A stretch of DNA of 64,000 nucleotides from Palsa-892 sp035295845. Its GTDB lineage: Bacteria; Pseudomonadota; Alphaproteobacteria; Rhizobiales; Xanthobacteraceae. Below are positions 34,845-43,043 of this stretch, in pieces; position 1 is the stretch's first letter, and each line of letters opens with the position of its first letter. The position numbers were made by a program, and so were the translations under genes. The stretch is taken from assembly GCA_035295845.1 (NCBI GenBank), contig DATGIF010000019.1, forward strand, positions 310,001 to 374,000, given 5' to 3'. The notes beneath the pieces were generated by a model. That model was not told the origin of the DNA. It ran no database searches and saw nothing but the letters and a program-made list of their open reading frames with translations.

Positions 34845-35882
34845 ATGGAAGCCGACCATCCGCTCGCCCGCTGGCGCAAGCACCACGACAAGACCCTCGT
34901 CGAACTGGCCGAGGCCGCCGGCTGCGCCGTCTCGCATCTGTCGCAGATCGAAAGCGGCAAGACCAACCCCTCGCTGAAATTGATCGCGAAACTCAAGGCG
35001 ATTTCCGGCGGCGCGCTGAAAGTGGAGGATTTCCTGCCGTCGGAAAGCGCGCCCGCGGCGCGCGCGAATGTTTCGGTCGGCAAGATCAAGTTCGGCAACG
35101 GAGCGCCACTCGCGATCATCGCCGGGCCTTGCCAGCTCGAAACCCGCGAGCATGCGCTCGAGGTCGCGGGCACGCTCGCGAAGCTCGCGAAAAAGCTCAA
35201 ACTCGGCCTCGTCTATAAAACCTCCTTCGACAAGGCGAACCGCACCAGCGGCAAGAGTGCGCGCGGCATCGGCATCGACAAGGCGATCCCCATCTTCAAG
35301 GAAATCCGCGCCCGCACCGGCCTTGCGGTACTCACCGACGTGCATGAGATCGAGCAATGCCGCCGGCTCGCCGACGCCGTCGACGTGTTGCAGATCCCGG
35401 CCTTCCTCTGCCGGCAGACCGATTTGCTCGTCGCCGCCGCGAGGACAGGCCGCGTCATCAATGTAAAAAAGGGTCAGTTCCTGGCGCCATGGGACATGAA
35501 GAATGTGGTCGAGAAGATCACCAGCGCGGGAAACCGCAATGTGCTCGTCACCGAGCGCGGCGCTTCGTTCGGCTACAATACGCTCGTCTCCGACATGCGA
35601 GCGCTGCCGATCCTCGCGCGCACCACCGGCGCGCCGATCGTCTTCGACGCCACCCACTCGGTGCAGCAGCCTGGCGGCAAGGGCACGGCCTCGGGCGGCG
35701 AGCGCGAATTCGTGCCGGTGCTCGCGCGCGCCGCCGTCGCGGTCGGCGTCGCCGGCGTGTTCGTCGAAACGCATCCCGATCCCGACCGGGCGCCTTCGGA
35801 CGGTCCCAATATGGTGCCGCTTTCGGAAATGGAAGGTTTGTTGCGGACGCTCGTTGCTTTCGATCGCCTCGCGAAAGACTAA
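34845..35882 (+). CDS. kdsA: KDO-8-phosphate synthase with N-terminal XRE-type helix-turn-helix domain
   Basis: KdsA condenses phosphoenolpyruvate and arabinose 5-phosphate to 3-deoxy-manno-octulosonate 8-phosphate for the lipopolysaccharide inner core. The open frame is 345 residues against about 280 for the family. Residues 7-63 are a Cro/C1-type HTH (KTLVELAEAAGCAVSHLSQI, ESGKTNPSLKLIAKL). The complete enzyme starts near residue 77: IIAGPCQLETREHALE, YKTSFDKANRTS, FLCRQTDLLVAAA, NVKKGQFLAPWDMKN, FDATHSVQQPGGKGT and ETHPDPDRAPSDGPNM. C96 in AGPC marks the metal-dependent class. No stop separates the parts. The only start codon in the linker is a GTG at 35022 (residue 60) without a good ribosome site. 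The ATG at 34845 follows AGAGGG. Confidence 0.9.
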   Translation: MEADHPLARWRKHHDKTLVELAEAAGCAVSHLSQIESGKTNPSLKLIAKLKAISGGALKVEDFLPSESAPAARANVSVGKIKFGNGAPLAIIAGPCQLETREHALEVAGTLAKLAKKLKLGLVYKTSFDKANRTSGKSARGIGIDKAIPIFKEIRARTGLAVLTDVHEIEQCRRLADAVDVLQIPAFLCRQTDLLVAAARTGRVINVKKGQFLAPWDMKNVVEKITSAGNRNVLVTERGASFGYNTLVSDMRALPILARTTGAPIVFDATHSVQQPGGKGTASGGEREFVPVLARAAVAVGVAGVFVETHPDPDRAPSDGPNMVPLSEMEGLLRTLVAFDRLAKD

Positions 35883-35992
35883 CGGGTTCTGGTTCGCGTG
35901 CCGCACCGAGGCATTGGATTCGAAACGTGACTCCAAAAACTTCTTGTGATTGATAGGTTCGCCTTGCGTTGAAAGCTTGGAGGAGGCGCAAA

Positions 35993-36208
35993 ATGAGAAT
36001 CCTCGTTTTTCTGGGCGCACTCTTTGCTGCCTCGCTGCTGTTGCAGACGAGCGCGTCAGCCGAAGGACCGTATTGTTTGGAGTCCGCCGACGGCGGCGGC
36101 GGTTCGACGATTAACTGTGCCTATGAGTCGATGGCGCAGTGCCTCGCATCAAAATCGCAGCCGAGTGACAGGTGCATGGTCAACCCGCGGATCGGTACGC
36201 GCCGCTGA
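35993..36208 (+). CDS. DUF3551-type small secreted protein (first of a pair)
   Basis: The ATG at 35993 has GGAGGAGG upstream; 71 residues. A signal peptide (MRILVFLGALFAASLLLQTS, cleavage after ASA) is followed by a short domain with four cysteines: PYCLES, INCAYESMAQCLAS and RCMVNPR. This is the pattern of DUF3551, a family of small exported proteins common in Bradyrhizobium and relatives and of unknown function. Two disulfides are likely. The next gene is a close paralogue. Confidence 0.75.
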   Translation: MRILVFLGALFAASLLLQTSASAEGPYCLESADGGGGSTINCAYESMAQCLASKSQPSDRCMVNPRIGTRR

Positions 36209-36249
36209 GCAGGAACGCATTCGTCCCCCGCCAGGCAAGGAGATTAGAG

Positions 36250-36495
36250 ATGAGGATTCTTGTTTTTCTGGGAGCTCTCTTCGCTGCTTCGCTGCCATCG
36301 CTCCATGCCCGCGCCGCATCGGTCCACAACCGGCCCTATTGCATGGAGATCGCCTATGGCGGGGGCGGCTCGACCTTCGACTGTTCCTACGAGTCGTTCG
36401 AGCAATGCCTGCGGTGGAAAGTGGACATTTCCTCCACTTGCATGCGGAACCCGCAGTGGTACGGCCGGACCCCGCAGCGCTACGTGCCAAGGTGA
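36250..36495 (+). CDS. DUF3551-type small secreted protein (second of a pair)
   Basis: The ATG at 36250 after AGGAGATTAGAG encodes 81 residues. It repeats the layout of the preceding gene: the same signal start MRILVFLGALFAASL, then PYCMEIAYGGGGSTFDCSYE, SFEQCLRW and TCMRNPQW with four cysteines. The mature part has diverged, while the signal region is nearly identical, so this is a tandem duplication. Its end lies 62 bases before the TPP riboswitch. Confidence 0.75.
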   Translation: MRILVFLGALFAASLPSLHARAASVHNRPYCMEIAYGGGGSTFDCSYESFEQCLRWKVDISSTCMRNPQWYGRTPQRYVPR

Positions 36496-36557
36496 TTGTT
36501 CTCGGCCGAGCAGTCGGCCCTTGCCGAGCACCGCGATAATCGCCATCATAAGTCCAT

Positions 36558-36635
36558 CGGCTTGGGGTGCCGCGATAGCCGCGGCTGAGAACACACCCAT
36601 CGAACCTGTCTGGGTCATGCCAGCGAAGGGAGCCG
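36558..36635 (+). promoter_or_regulatory. TPP riboswitch (THI element) before thiSGE
   Basis: The conserved THI-box parts occur in order: GGGGTGCC (36564-36571), GGCTGAGA (36583-36590), ACCCATCGAACCTG, and TCTGGGTCATGCCAGCGAAG before GGGA. The outer stem can form between CGGCT (36558-36562) and AGCCG (36631-36635). The 3' strand directly precedes the thiS ATG at 36638 and covers its AAGGGAG ribosome site, so thiamine diphosphate binding would block translation. Confidence 0.93.
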
Positions 36636-36637
36636 CG

Positions 36638-36859
36638 ATGTCCGACCGGCGAGATGCATCCATCCGCGTGAACGGCAAGATCGAGCCGCTCGTGGCCGAC
36701 ACCTTGTCGGCGCTTCTTCTCGAAAGAGAGATCGCGCCGGAGGCGCGCGGCATCGCGATCGCCGTCAATGGCATGGTCGTCCCGCGCGCCGCCTGGCCCG
36801 TGACAAGGCTTTCCGCTGGCGATCAGGTCGAGATCGTTCGCGCGCGCCAAGGAGGCTGA
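36638..36859 (+). CDS. thiS: Sulfur carrier protein ThiS
   Basis: Ubiquitin-like carrier whose C-terminal thiocarboxylate gives sulfur to the thiazole ring of thiamine. The ATG at 36638 gives 73 residues ending in the diagnostic GG (RARQGG). IRVNGKIEPL and GIAIAVNGMVVPRAAW are the beta-grasp strands. It lies one base before thiG and directly behind the TPP riboswitch. The adenylating and oxidase partners (ThiF, ThiO) are not in this window. Confidence 0.93.
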   Translation: MSDRRDASIRVNGKIEPLVADTLSALLLEREIAPEARGIAIAVNGMVVPRAAWPVTRLSAGDQVEIVRARQGG

Positions 36860-36860
36860 C

Positions 36861-37649
36861 ATGCGTCCAACCCCCGTTCCATCCGACGCGCTGGTGATCG
36901 CCGACCGCGTCTTTCGCTCGCGCCTGTTTCTGGGCACCGCGCGCTATCCGAATTCGCAGCTCATGTTGGAGGCGGTCGCGACGAGCGGCACCGAAATGGT
37001 CACCGCCGCGATCCGCCGCGTGATGCCGGGCGGCGAAGAAGAAAATATGATCGAAGAGCTCGCGGGCCGCGTGCATTTTCTGCCCAACACCGCCGGCTGC
37101 TACACGGCGAAGGACGCGATCCTCACCGCGGAGCTGGCGCGCGAGGCGCTGGAGACCAACTGGATCAAGCTGGAAGTGATCGGCGACCGTGATCTCCTTT
37201 ATCCCGATGTCGAAGGCACGCTCCGCGCCACGGAAGCACTCGTCGCCAAAAATTTCGTGGTGCTCGCCTATTGCAACGAGGACCCGGTGACCTGCCGCAA
37301 GCTCGCGGAAGCGGGGGCCGCCGCGGTGATGCCGCTCGGCGCGCCCATCGGCACCGGCCGCGGCATCCACAATCCGCATGTGATCGAGGCTATTTGCCTG
37401 CGGTCCACGGTGCCGGTCGTGCTTGATGCCGGGATCGGAACGGCATCGGACGCGGCGCTCGCCATGGAGCTCGGCTGCGCCGCAGTGCTCCTTAACACGG
37501 CAGTGTCGAAAGCGAAGGATCCGGCGAAGATGGCGGCGGCGATGCGCGCGGGTGTCGAGGCGGGACGGCTCGCTTATCTCGCCGGTCGCATGGAAAAGCG
37601 CGATTACGCCGAGCCCTCAAGCCCGACCCTCGGTCTCGTCGGCACGTGA
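36861..37649 (+). CDS. thiG: Thiazole synthase ThiG
   Basis: Builds the thiazole phosphate of thiamine from deoxyxylulose phosphate, dehydroglycine and ThiS thiocarboxylate. The 262 residues form a TIM barrel: RSRLFLGTARYPNSQLM, FLPNTAGCYTAKDAI, the Schiff-base lysine K103 in NWIKLEVIGD, PVTCRKLAEAGAAAVMPLGA and APIGTGRGIHNP, and LDAGIGTASDAALAMELG. It overlaps the thiE start (GTGA). One upstream paralog of its substrate supply, dxr, is elsewhere in the window. Confidence 0.95.
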   Translation: MRPTPVPSDALVIADRVFRSRLFLGTARYPNSQLMLEAVATSGTEMVTAAIRRVMPGGEEENMIEELAGRVHFLPNTAGCYTAKDAILTAELAREALETNWIKLEVIGDRDLLYPDVEGTLRATEALVAKNFVVLAYCNEDPVTCRKLAEAGAAAVMPLGAPIGTGRGIHNPHVIEAICLRSTVPVVLDAGIGTASDAALAMELGCAAVLLNTAVSKAKDPAKMAAAMRAGVEAGRLAYLAGRMEKRDYAEPSSPTLGLVGT

Positions 37650-38269
37650 AGCTGCCCGAGCCGCCGCTTTTGGTCATCACCGACCGGAAGCAGGCGGCGC
37701 TGCCGCTCGTCGACGCCGTGGCGGCGGCGCTGGCGGGAGGCTGCCGCTGGATCAGTCTGCGCGAGAAAGATCTTCCGGAAGACGAGCAAATCGCCTGGGC
37801 GGAAAAGCTCTTACCCCTGGCGCGCCGCTTTGGCGCCCGATTGACGATCCATGGCAATATCGCCGTGTCCTCGATCCTCGATGGCGTGCATTTGCCCGAT
37901 GGCAGCGACGCGCGCGCGGCGCGGATGCGGCACGGACCCGACAAGCTCATCGGCCTTTCCATTCATTCGCCGAAGCAGGCGGCGGCCGCTGATGCCGTGG
38001 CGCTCGACTACCTCATCGCAGGCCCGGTTTATGAAAGCGCGAGCAAGCCGGGCTATGGACCGGCTCTCGGCCCCGGGGGTCTCGCTCCGTTCATACGCGC
38101 GACTTCGTTGCCGGTGATCGCCATCGGCGGGGTTGATGCCGGCCATATCGCTGACGTGATGAAAGCGGGCGCCGCTGGCGTCGCGGTGATGGGCAGCGTC
38201 ATGCGCGCGGCTGACCCCGCGCAAACCGTACGGGAGCTTGCCGCCGCGCTCGCGCGGGCAAAACGCTAA
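37646..38269 (+). CDS. thiE: Thiamine phosphate synthase ThiE
   Basis: Couples the thiazole and pyrimidine phosphates to thiamine phosphate. A GTG start at 37646 overlaps the thiG stop by four bases. The 207 residues show the TenI/ThiE barrel: LLVITDRKQ, CRWISLREKDLPEDEQIAWA, LTIHGNIAVSSILDGVHLPD, IGLSIHSPKQ, IAGPVYESASKPGYGPALG and PVIAIGGVDAGHIADVM. ThiE has TKS in the pyrophosphate loop in E. coli; here it reads ESASKPG, so it may be a divergent ThiE or a TenI-like protein, but its place in the operon favours ThiE. Confidence 0.85.
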   Translation: MKLPEPPLLVITDRKQAALPLVDAVAAALAGGCRWISLREKDLPEDEQIAWAEKLLPLARRFGARLTIHGNIAVSSILDGVHLPDGSDARAARMRHGPDKLIGLSIHSPKQAAAADAVALDYLIAGPVYESASKPGYGPALGPGGLAPFIRATSLPVIAIGGVDAGHIADVMKAGAAGVAVMGSVMRAADPAQTVRELAAALARAKR

Positions 38270-38315
38270 TCATGAACCCGGATTCTTAAGCCACGGCCGC
38301 CGACGCGACGTTCGT

Positions 38316-38933
38316 CTATTGTCTGATTACCAGCTTCTCGATGGCTTGCTCGAGATCGACACTGATCGGGGTCTTGTTGTCGAGGTCGCCCGGCTGTTTC
38401 CATGTGGTCGCGGTCAATGTGTGCGGTCCGGCGAACTGAAAGTCCCCCGATACCGTCGGCGCCCCATCGATCATGTCGCTGAATTTGACGATCAGGTTTT
38501 TCTTGCGGCTGTAGACCATGATCGGGAATGACCAGGGCGAATGGCCGCCGGAAGAGATCATGCTGTAGACGAAGAATTCCGAGTCGGGCGACCATTGTGC
38601 GCGGTAGACGTAATATCCGTTCGCCCCGCGCGGCGACGAATGATCCTGCGACGTCAACGTATCGCCCGCGCTTGACCGGATCACGACACGGCTTTCCATA
38701 TCAGGCGTGGCGTACAGGCTGACATCCACGGGAAGCACTGAGGCATGCGTGGTTTTGTCGGGCGAGACGAAAATCTGGCTGATGATCTCCCGGCAGCTTG
38801 TTTCCGGTCGCGGCGCGGTCAGGAGTTCGTGTCCGCTGCATTGAGCGTCGGCGTAAGCCGAGAACGGCAAGAATGCCCCAAATGCCGTGAACAGCACGGA
38901 CATTGGCACCCGCAAAACTTTTGCGCCGATCAT
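38316..38933 (-). CDS. Hypothetical secreted protein
   Basis: A 205-residue protein starting MIGAKVLRVPMSVLFTAFGA; a second ATG at 38903 would begin directly at the signal peptide. After cleavage near YADAQ, the mature domain looks beta-rich, with two early cysteines (AQCSGHE, ETSCREII) and RAQWSPDSEFFVYSMISSGG, reminiscent of WD40/TolB-like repeat units. No family is recognised. It is downstream of queF on the minus strand, 6 bases apart, and may be co-transcribed. Confidence 0.65.
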   Translation of the reverse strand: MIGAKVLRVPMSVLFTAFGAFLPFSAYADAQCSGHELLTAPRPETSCREIISQIFVSPDKTTHASVLPVDVSLYATPDMESRVVIRSSAGDTLTSQDHSSPRGANGYYVYRAQWSPDSEFFVYSMISSGGHSPWSFPIMVYSRKKNLIVKFSDMIDGAPTVSGDFQFAGPHTLTATTWKQPGDLDNKTPISVDLEQAIEKLVIRQ

Positions 38934-38939
38934 GGTTTC

Positions 38940-39392
38940 CTAGCCGCGCCCGCGATAAGGCGCGATCCCTTGCTCCGGCACCCATACGCCCGCCGGCAGC
39001 CTGCCGTGCTGCCAGAACACGTCGATGGGAATGCCGCCGCGCGGATACCAATAGCCGCCGATGCGGAGCCATTTCGGCGCGATGGTTTTCACAAACCGCT
39101 TGCCGATCGCGACGGTGCAATCCTCATGGAAGGCGCCGTGGTTGCGGAAGCTCGCGAGATAAAGTTTCAGCGACTTCGATTCCAGCAGCCACTTTCTCGG
39201 CGCGTAATCGATGACGAAATGCGCGAAATCCGGCTGGCCGGTGATCGGGCAAAGACAGGTGAATTCCGGGCAGGCGAAACGGGCGAGATAATCCGTATCG
39301 CCGTGTGGGTTCGCAACGCGGTCGAGCACCGCGCCATCGGGCGAGGCCGGCAGCGACGAGGGCTTGCCAAGGAGACGGGGCGGGCGCGGCAT
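38940..39392 (-). CDS. queF: NADPH-dependent 7-cyano-7-deazaguanine reductase QueF
   Basis: Reduces preQ0 to preQ1 in queuosine synthesis for tRNA. The ATG at 39392 gives 150 residues, the length of the single-domain (YkvM-type) enzymes; the open frame reaches an ATG at 39488, but those 32 residues are not family-like. Motifs are FACPEFTCLCPITGQPDFAH, with the catalytic cysteine before PITGQPD, and WLLESKSLKLYLASFRNHG, the NADPH motif. H-E residues follow in NHGAFHEDC. It is divergent from eno. Confidence 0.93.
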   Translation of the reverse strand: MPRPPRLLGKPSSLPASPDGAVLDRVANPHGDTDYLARFACPEFTCLCPITGQPDFAHFVIDYAPRKWLLESKSLKLYLASFRNHGAFHEDCTVAIGKRFVKTIAPKWLRIGGYWYPRGGIPIDVFWQHGRLPAGVWVPEQGIAPYRGRG

Positions 39393-39526
39393 GGCGGCAC
39401 TGGAACTACGTTCAAGGGCGGAAGTTCTATTATTGCAACAATCGGCCGCCAAGCGAAAATCGGATGTTGGGCATTTCCGCCCCGCCACTTTGCTCGCAAG
39501 CCGCCATCCTGTAGAAGCGCGCGAGC

Positions 39527-40810
39527 ATGACCGCCATTTCCGACCTCATTGCCCGCGAGATTCTCGACAGCCGCGGCAATCCGACCGTCGAGGTCGACGC
39601 CGTCTTGGAGGACGGCTCGCGCGGCCGCGCCGCCGTGCCTTCGGGCGCCTCCACCGGCGCGCGTGAGGCGGTGGAACTGCGCGACGGCGACAAGAAACGC
39701 TATCTCGGCAAGGGCGTACGCAAGGCGGTCGAGGCGGTCGAAGGTGAAATCTTCGATGCGATCGGCGGCATGGCGGCCGAAGACCAGGCGCGCATCGACG
39801 CGACGCTGATTTCGCTCGATGGCACGCCGAACAAATCGCGCCTTGGGGCCAATGCGATCCTCGGCGTGTCGCTCGCGGTCGCCAAGGCCGCGGCGGCCGC
39901 GGCCAAGATGCCGCTTTACCGCTATGTGGGCGGGGCGAGCGCGCGGCTCCTGCCGGTGCCGATGATGAATATCGTCAATGGCGGCGTGCACGCCGACAAT
40001 CCCATCGACTTCCAGGAATTCATGATCATGCCGATCGGTGCGCCGACCTTCGCCGAAGGTTTGCGCATGGGCGTCGAGATTTTTCAGACGCTGAAGAAAT
40101 CGTTGAAGGATGCGGGCCATAACACCAATGTCGGCGACGAGGGGGGCTTTGCGCCGAATTTGCCCGACGCCGATGCCGTCCTCGGCTTCGTGCTGAAGGC
40201 GGTCGAACAGGCGGGCTACAAGCCCGGCCAGGATGTCGTTCTCGCGCTCGATCCCGCCGCCAGCGAATTCTTCAAGAACAAAAAGTACGTCTATGCAGGC
40301 GAGGGGAAGACGCGCGACATCGAAGCGCAAGTGAAATACCTCGCCGAACTATGCGCGCGCTATCCGATCGCCTCGATCGAGGACGGCATGGCCGAGGATG
40401 ATTGGGACGGCTGGAAGTTGCTCACCGACACGATCGGCAAGAAAGTGCAGCTCGTCGGCGACGACATTTTCGTCACCAACGAGAAAATATTGAAGGAAGG
40501 GATTGCGAAGGGCATCGGCAACGCGATCCTCGTCAAGGTCAACCAGATCGGCACGCTCACCGAGACGCTTGCCGCCGTCGACACCGCGCATCGCGCCGCC
40601 TATCGCGCGGTGATGTCGCATCGCTCCGGCGAGACCGAGGATTCCACCATCGCCGATCTCGCCGTCGCCACCCAATGCGGACAGATCAAGACGGGCTCCT
40701 TGGCGCGCTCGGACCGCACCGCCAAATACAATCAGCTCTTGCGCATCGAGCAGGAACTCGGGAACGAAGCGCGTTACGCCGGCAGGTCCGCGCTGAAGGC
40801 GCTGAGCTAA
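39527..40810 (+). CDS. eno: Enolase
   Basis: Converts 2-phosphoglycerate to phosphoenolpyruvate; in many bacteria it is also a degradosome partner. The 427 residues contain IAREILDSRGNPTVEVDAVL, PSGASTGAREAVELRD, MNIVNGGVHADNPIDFQEFM, GDEGGFAPNLPDADAVL, ASIEDGMAEDDWDGWKLL, GDDIFVTN, LVKVNQIGTLTET and MSHRSGETEDSTIADLAVA. All catalytic and magnesium positions appear present. Confidence 0.98.
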   Translation: MTAISDLIAREILDSRGNPTVEVDAVLEDGSRGRAAVPSGASTGAREAVELRDGDKKRYLGKGVRKAVEAVEGEIFDAIGGMAAEDQARIDATLISLDGTPNKSRLGANAILGVSLAVAKAAAAAAKMPLYRYVGGASARLLPVPMMNIVNGGVHADNPIDFQEFMIMPIGAPTFAEGLRMGVEIFQTLKKSLKDAGHNTNVGDEGGFAPNLPDADAVLGFVLKAVEQAGYKPGQDVVLALDPAASEFFKNKKYVYAGEGKTRDIEAQVKYLAELCARYPIASIEDGMAEDDWDGWKLLTDTIGKKVQLVGDDIFVTNEKILKEGIAKGIGNAILVKVNQIGTLTETLAAVDTAHRAAYRAVMSHRSGETEDSTIADLAVATQCGQIKTGSLARSDRTAKYNQLLRIEQELGNEARYAGRSALKALS

Positions 40811-40871
40811 GCGCCTCATCTTCTTCACAATCGCTCGTAGACTTTGACCGATTGCAGGCACGGATCGGGCG

Positions 40872-41441
40872 ATGACTGCACGCGCCAAAAAGAGCCTGAA
40901 ATTCGCCGCCGCGGCGATTTTCGCGGCGTTCCTGGTCGCGATCACCGTCAACGCCGCGGTCGATTACTGGATGCCGCAAGCCGGGCTGAAAGAGCCGGCC
41001 ATGCCGTCCGTTACGCCACCGGTAGATCCGGCCGCGCTGCAAATGCCGACGACGCAGCCGCTACCCGCCGCCCCCTTGCCCGAACAGGACGCCGCAATAC
41101 CCGCAGAGCCGCAGTGGAACCAACCCCTGTTCGAGCCGAAATTCGACGGACCCGGCTGGACCACGCCGGGCGGAACGCGGAGCGGCGGCACGCAAGGCTT
41201 CGCTACCCCGGATTTCAGCAAAGTACTGAATCAGTTCGCGCCGCAGTCGCAGGTATTGCCGCCTTCGATCGAAGCACCGGGCTCCAATCCGATGCCGTTG
41301 TCGGTGCGCCCGATCTTCGGTTCGAAATCGGGCGGAACGGAAGGCGGCGCGCTAGACGCGGCCGGCGGCCTGCCGGGCGCCGCCACGGGCGCAGTGAACG
41401 GCGCGGTTTCCAGCCCGACATCGCTCCTCAACAAACGCTGA
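40872..41441 (+). CDS. Hypothetical membrane-anchored Pro-rich protein
   Basis: The 189 residues start MTARAKKSLKFAAAAIFAAF with one N-terminal membrane helix (about 10-30). A long, low-complexity Pro/Ala/Gly/Ser-rich tail follows with no conserved domain; it is probably extended in the periplasm. It lies between eno and the ftsB-type gene on the same strand, 61 bases after eno. Whether it is conserved cannot be judged here. A role near the division protein is only a guess from position. Confidence 0.6.
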   Translation: MTARAKKSLKFAAAAIFAAFLVAITVNAAVDYWMPQAGLKEPAMPSVTPPVDPAALQMPTTQPLPAAPLPEQDAAIPAEPQWNQPLFEPKFDGPGWTTPGGTRSGGTQGFATPDFSKVLNQFAPQSQVLPPSIEAPGSNPMPLSVRPIFGSKSGGTEGGALDAAGGLPGAATGAVNGAVSSPTSLLNKR

Positions 41442-41493
41442 GCGGCGGCACCGTTAACGGCAAGGCAACGATCGCGCCCGCATAAAGCATTGC

Positions 41494-41811
41494 ATGATCG
41501 CGCGCACGCGGCTCGGACGATTCCTTCGCGGCCTGTTGCTGCACGCGATCGTTGCCGCGTTGATCGGCTATTTCGCGCTGCAGGCGTATCAAGGCAATTA
41601 CGGGTTAGAGGCGCGCAAGGGCTACGAAGAGGATATTGCCCGGCTCACCCGCGTGCGGGACGAACTACAGAACGAACGCCAGGAGCTCGAGTACCGCGTC
41701 GCGTTGCTGCGGCCCGAAAGCATCGATCCCGACATGGTTGAGGAATTGGCCCGCCGCGACCTCGGCTTTGCCCGCCCCAACGACCTCCTGATGCTTACGC
41801 CGCGGCGTTGA
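41494..41811 (+). CDS. ftsB: FtsB/DivIC-type septum formation initiator
   Basis: Bitopic cell-division protein of the FtsQLB complex. The 105 residues start with a membrane helix (about 12-32), followed by a coiled coil (GYEEDIARLTRVRDELQNER) and the conserved end RPESIDPDMVEELARRDLGF. Position between eno and pdhA is the usual alphaproteobacterial one. Confidence 0.9.
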   Translation: MIARTRLGRFLRGLLLHAIVAALIGYFALQAYQGNYGLEARKGYEEDIARLTRVRDELQNERQELEYRVALLRPESIDPDMVEELARRDLGFARPNDLLMLTPRR

Positions 41812-41842
41812 AGATCGTCTACGCGGCCTCCGGATGCTCGCG

Positions 41843-41864
41843 CCGCGCCGCTGAATCGGCGCGG
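41843..41864 (+). terminator. Hairpin after ftsB, possible weak terminator
   Basis: CCGCGCCG-CTGAAT-CGGCGCGG is a perfect 8-bp stem, but the next T-run (ATTTTCTC) is about ten bases away, so termination is uncertain. Confidence 0.35.
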
Positions 41865-41999
41865 TCGCGGGCATTTTCTCAAATCGCATTCCCCGTTGTT
41901 TGCTAAAGGTTTGTGCACTGCCGTCTTGCGCCCGGCGCGGTGGCGCATGATCTAGTTTTGAGCTAAGCCCATCGTGGCCAAAATAGTCCCGAGCAAGCC

Positions 42000-43031
42000 A
42001 TGGCCGTAGCCGCCAAGAAGACCGATAAAATCCCCGATCCGACGAAATCGCAGAGCGCCGGCACCCCCGCCGCGTGGACGCGCGAGGACGAGCTTCACGC
42101 CTATCGCGAGATGCTCAAGATCCGCCGTTTCGAGGAAAAAGCGGGCCAGCTCTATGGTATGGGGCTGATCGGCGGCTTCTGCCACCTCTATATCGGCCAG
42201 GAAGCGGTCGTCATCGGCATGCAGATGGCGATCGAAGCAGGCGATCAGGTCATTACCGGCTACCGCGACCACGGCCACATGCTCGCCTGCGGCATGGATC
42301 CGAAGGGCGTGATGGCGGAACTCACCGGCCGCCGCGGCGGATATTCCAAGGGCAAGGGCGGCTCGATGCATATGTTCTCGATCGAGAAGAATTTCTACGG
42401 CGGCCACGGCATTGTCGGCGCGCAATGCTCGCTCGGAACCGGCATTGCCTTCGCCAACCGCTATCGCGAGAACGGCCGCGTGTGCCTCACCTATTTCGGC
42501 GACGGCGCCGCCAATCAGGGCCAGGTCTACGAAAGCTTCAACATGGCGGAGCTCTGGAAGCTTCCCGTCGTTTACGTCATCGAGAACAACAAATACGCCA
42601 TGGGTACTTCGGTCGAGCGGGCGACGGCGCAGCCGGATTTTTCCAAGCGCGGCGCTTCCTTCAGCATTCCCGGCGAGCAGGTCGACGGCATGGACGTGCG
42701 CGCGGTAAAGGCCGCGGGCGACCGCGCGGTCGCTTTCGCGCGCGGCGGCAAGGGCCCCTACATCCTCGAGATGATGACCTACCGCTATCGCGGCCACTCG
42801 ATGTCGGATCCGGCGAAATACCGCTCGAAGGACGAAGTGCAGAAGGTGCGCACCGAACACGATCCGATCGAGCAGGTGCGCGCGCGCATGCTCGAGCAGA
42901 AGATCAAGAGCGAAGACGAGCTGAAGAAGATCGACGCCGAAGTACGCAACCTCATCAACGAAGCGGCGGAATTCGCGACCCACGATGCCGAGCCGGACGC
43001 GTCCGAGCTCACGACCGACATCTTGCGCTGA
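42000..43031 (+). CDS. pdhA: Pyruvate dehydrogenase E1 component, alpha subunit
   Basis: Thiamine-diphosphate-dependent decarboxylation of pyruvate together with PdhB. The 343 residues show FEEKAGQLYGMGLIGGFCHL, GYRDHGHMLACG, the GGKGGSMHMF-type motif KGKGGSMHMFSIEKNF, the ThDP motif FGDGAANQGQVYESFNMAEL (GDG...N), and YRYRGHSMSDPAKYRSKDE with the phosphorylation-loop-like region. It is the first gene of pdhA-pdhB-(GFA)-(DUF5076)-pdhC. Confidence 0.97.
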   Translation: MAVAAKKTDKIPDPTKSQSAGTPAAWTREDELHAYREMLKIRRFEEKAGQLYGMGLIGGFCHLYIGQEAVVIGMQMAIEAGDQVITGYRDHGHMLACGMDPKGVMAELTGRRGGYSKGKGGSMHMFSIEKNFYGGHGIVGAQCSLGTGIAFANRYRENGRVCLTYFGDGAANQGQVYESFNMAELWKLPVVYVIENNKYAMGTSVERATAQPDFSKRGASFSIPGEQVDGMDVRAVKAAGDRAVAFARGGKGPYILEMMTYRYRGHSMSDPAKYRSKDEVQKVRTEHDPIEQVRARMLEQKIKSEDELKKIDAEVRNLINEAAEFATHDAEPDASELTTDILR

Positions 43032-43043
43032 GCGGAGGTTTCC

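Noticed and set aside
35022..35882. kdsA starting at the in-frame GTG 35022, with the HTH part untranslated
   Set aside because: No good ribosome site precedes it, while the upstream frame is a clean HTH domain with an ATG and AGAGGG; kept only as an alternative.
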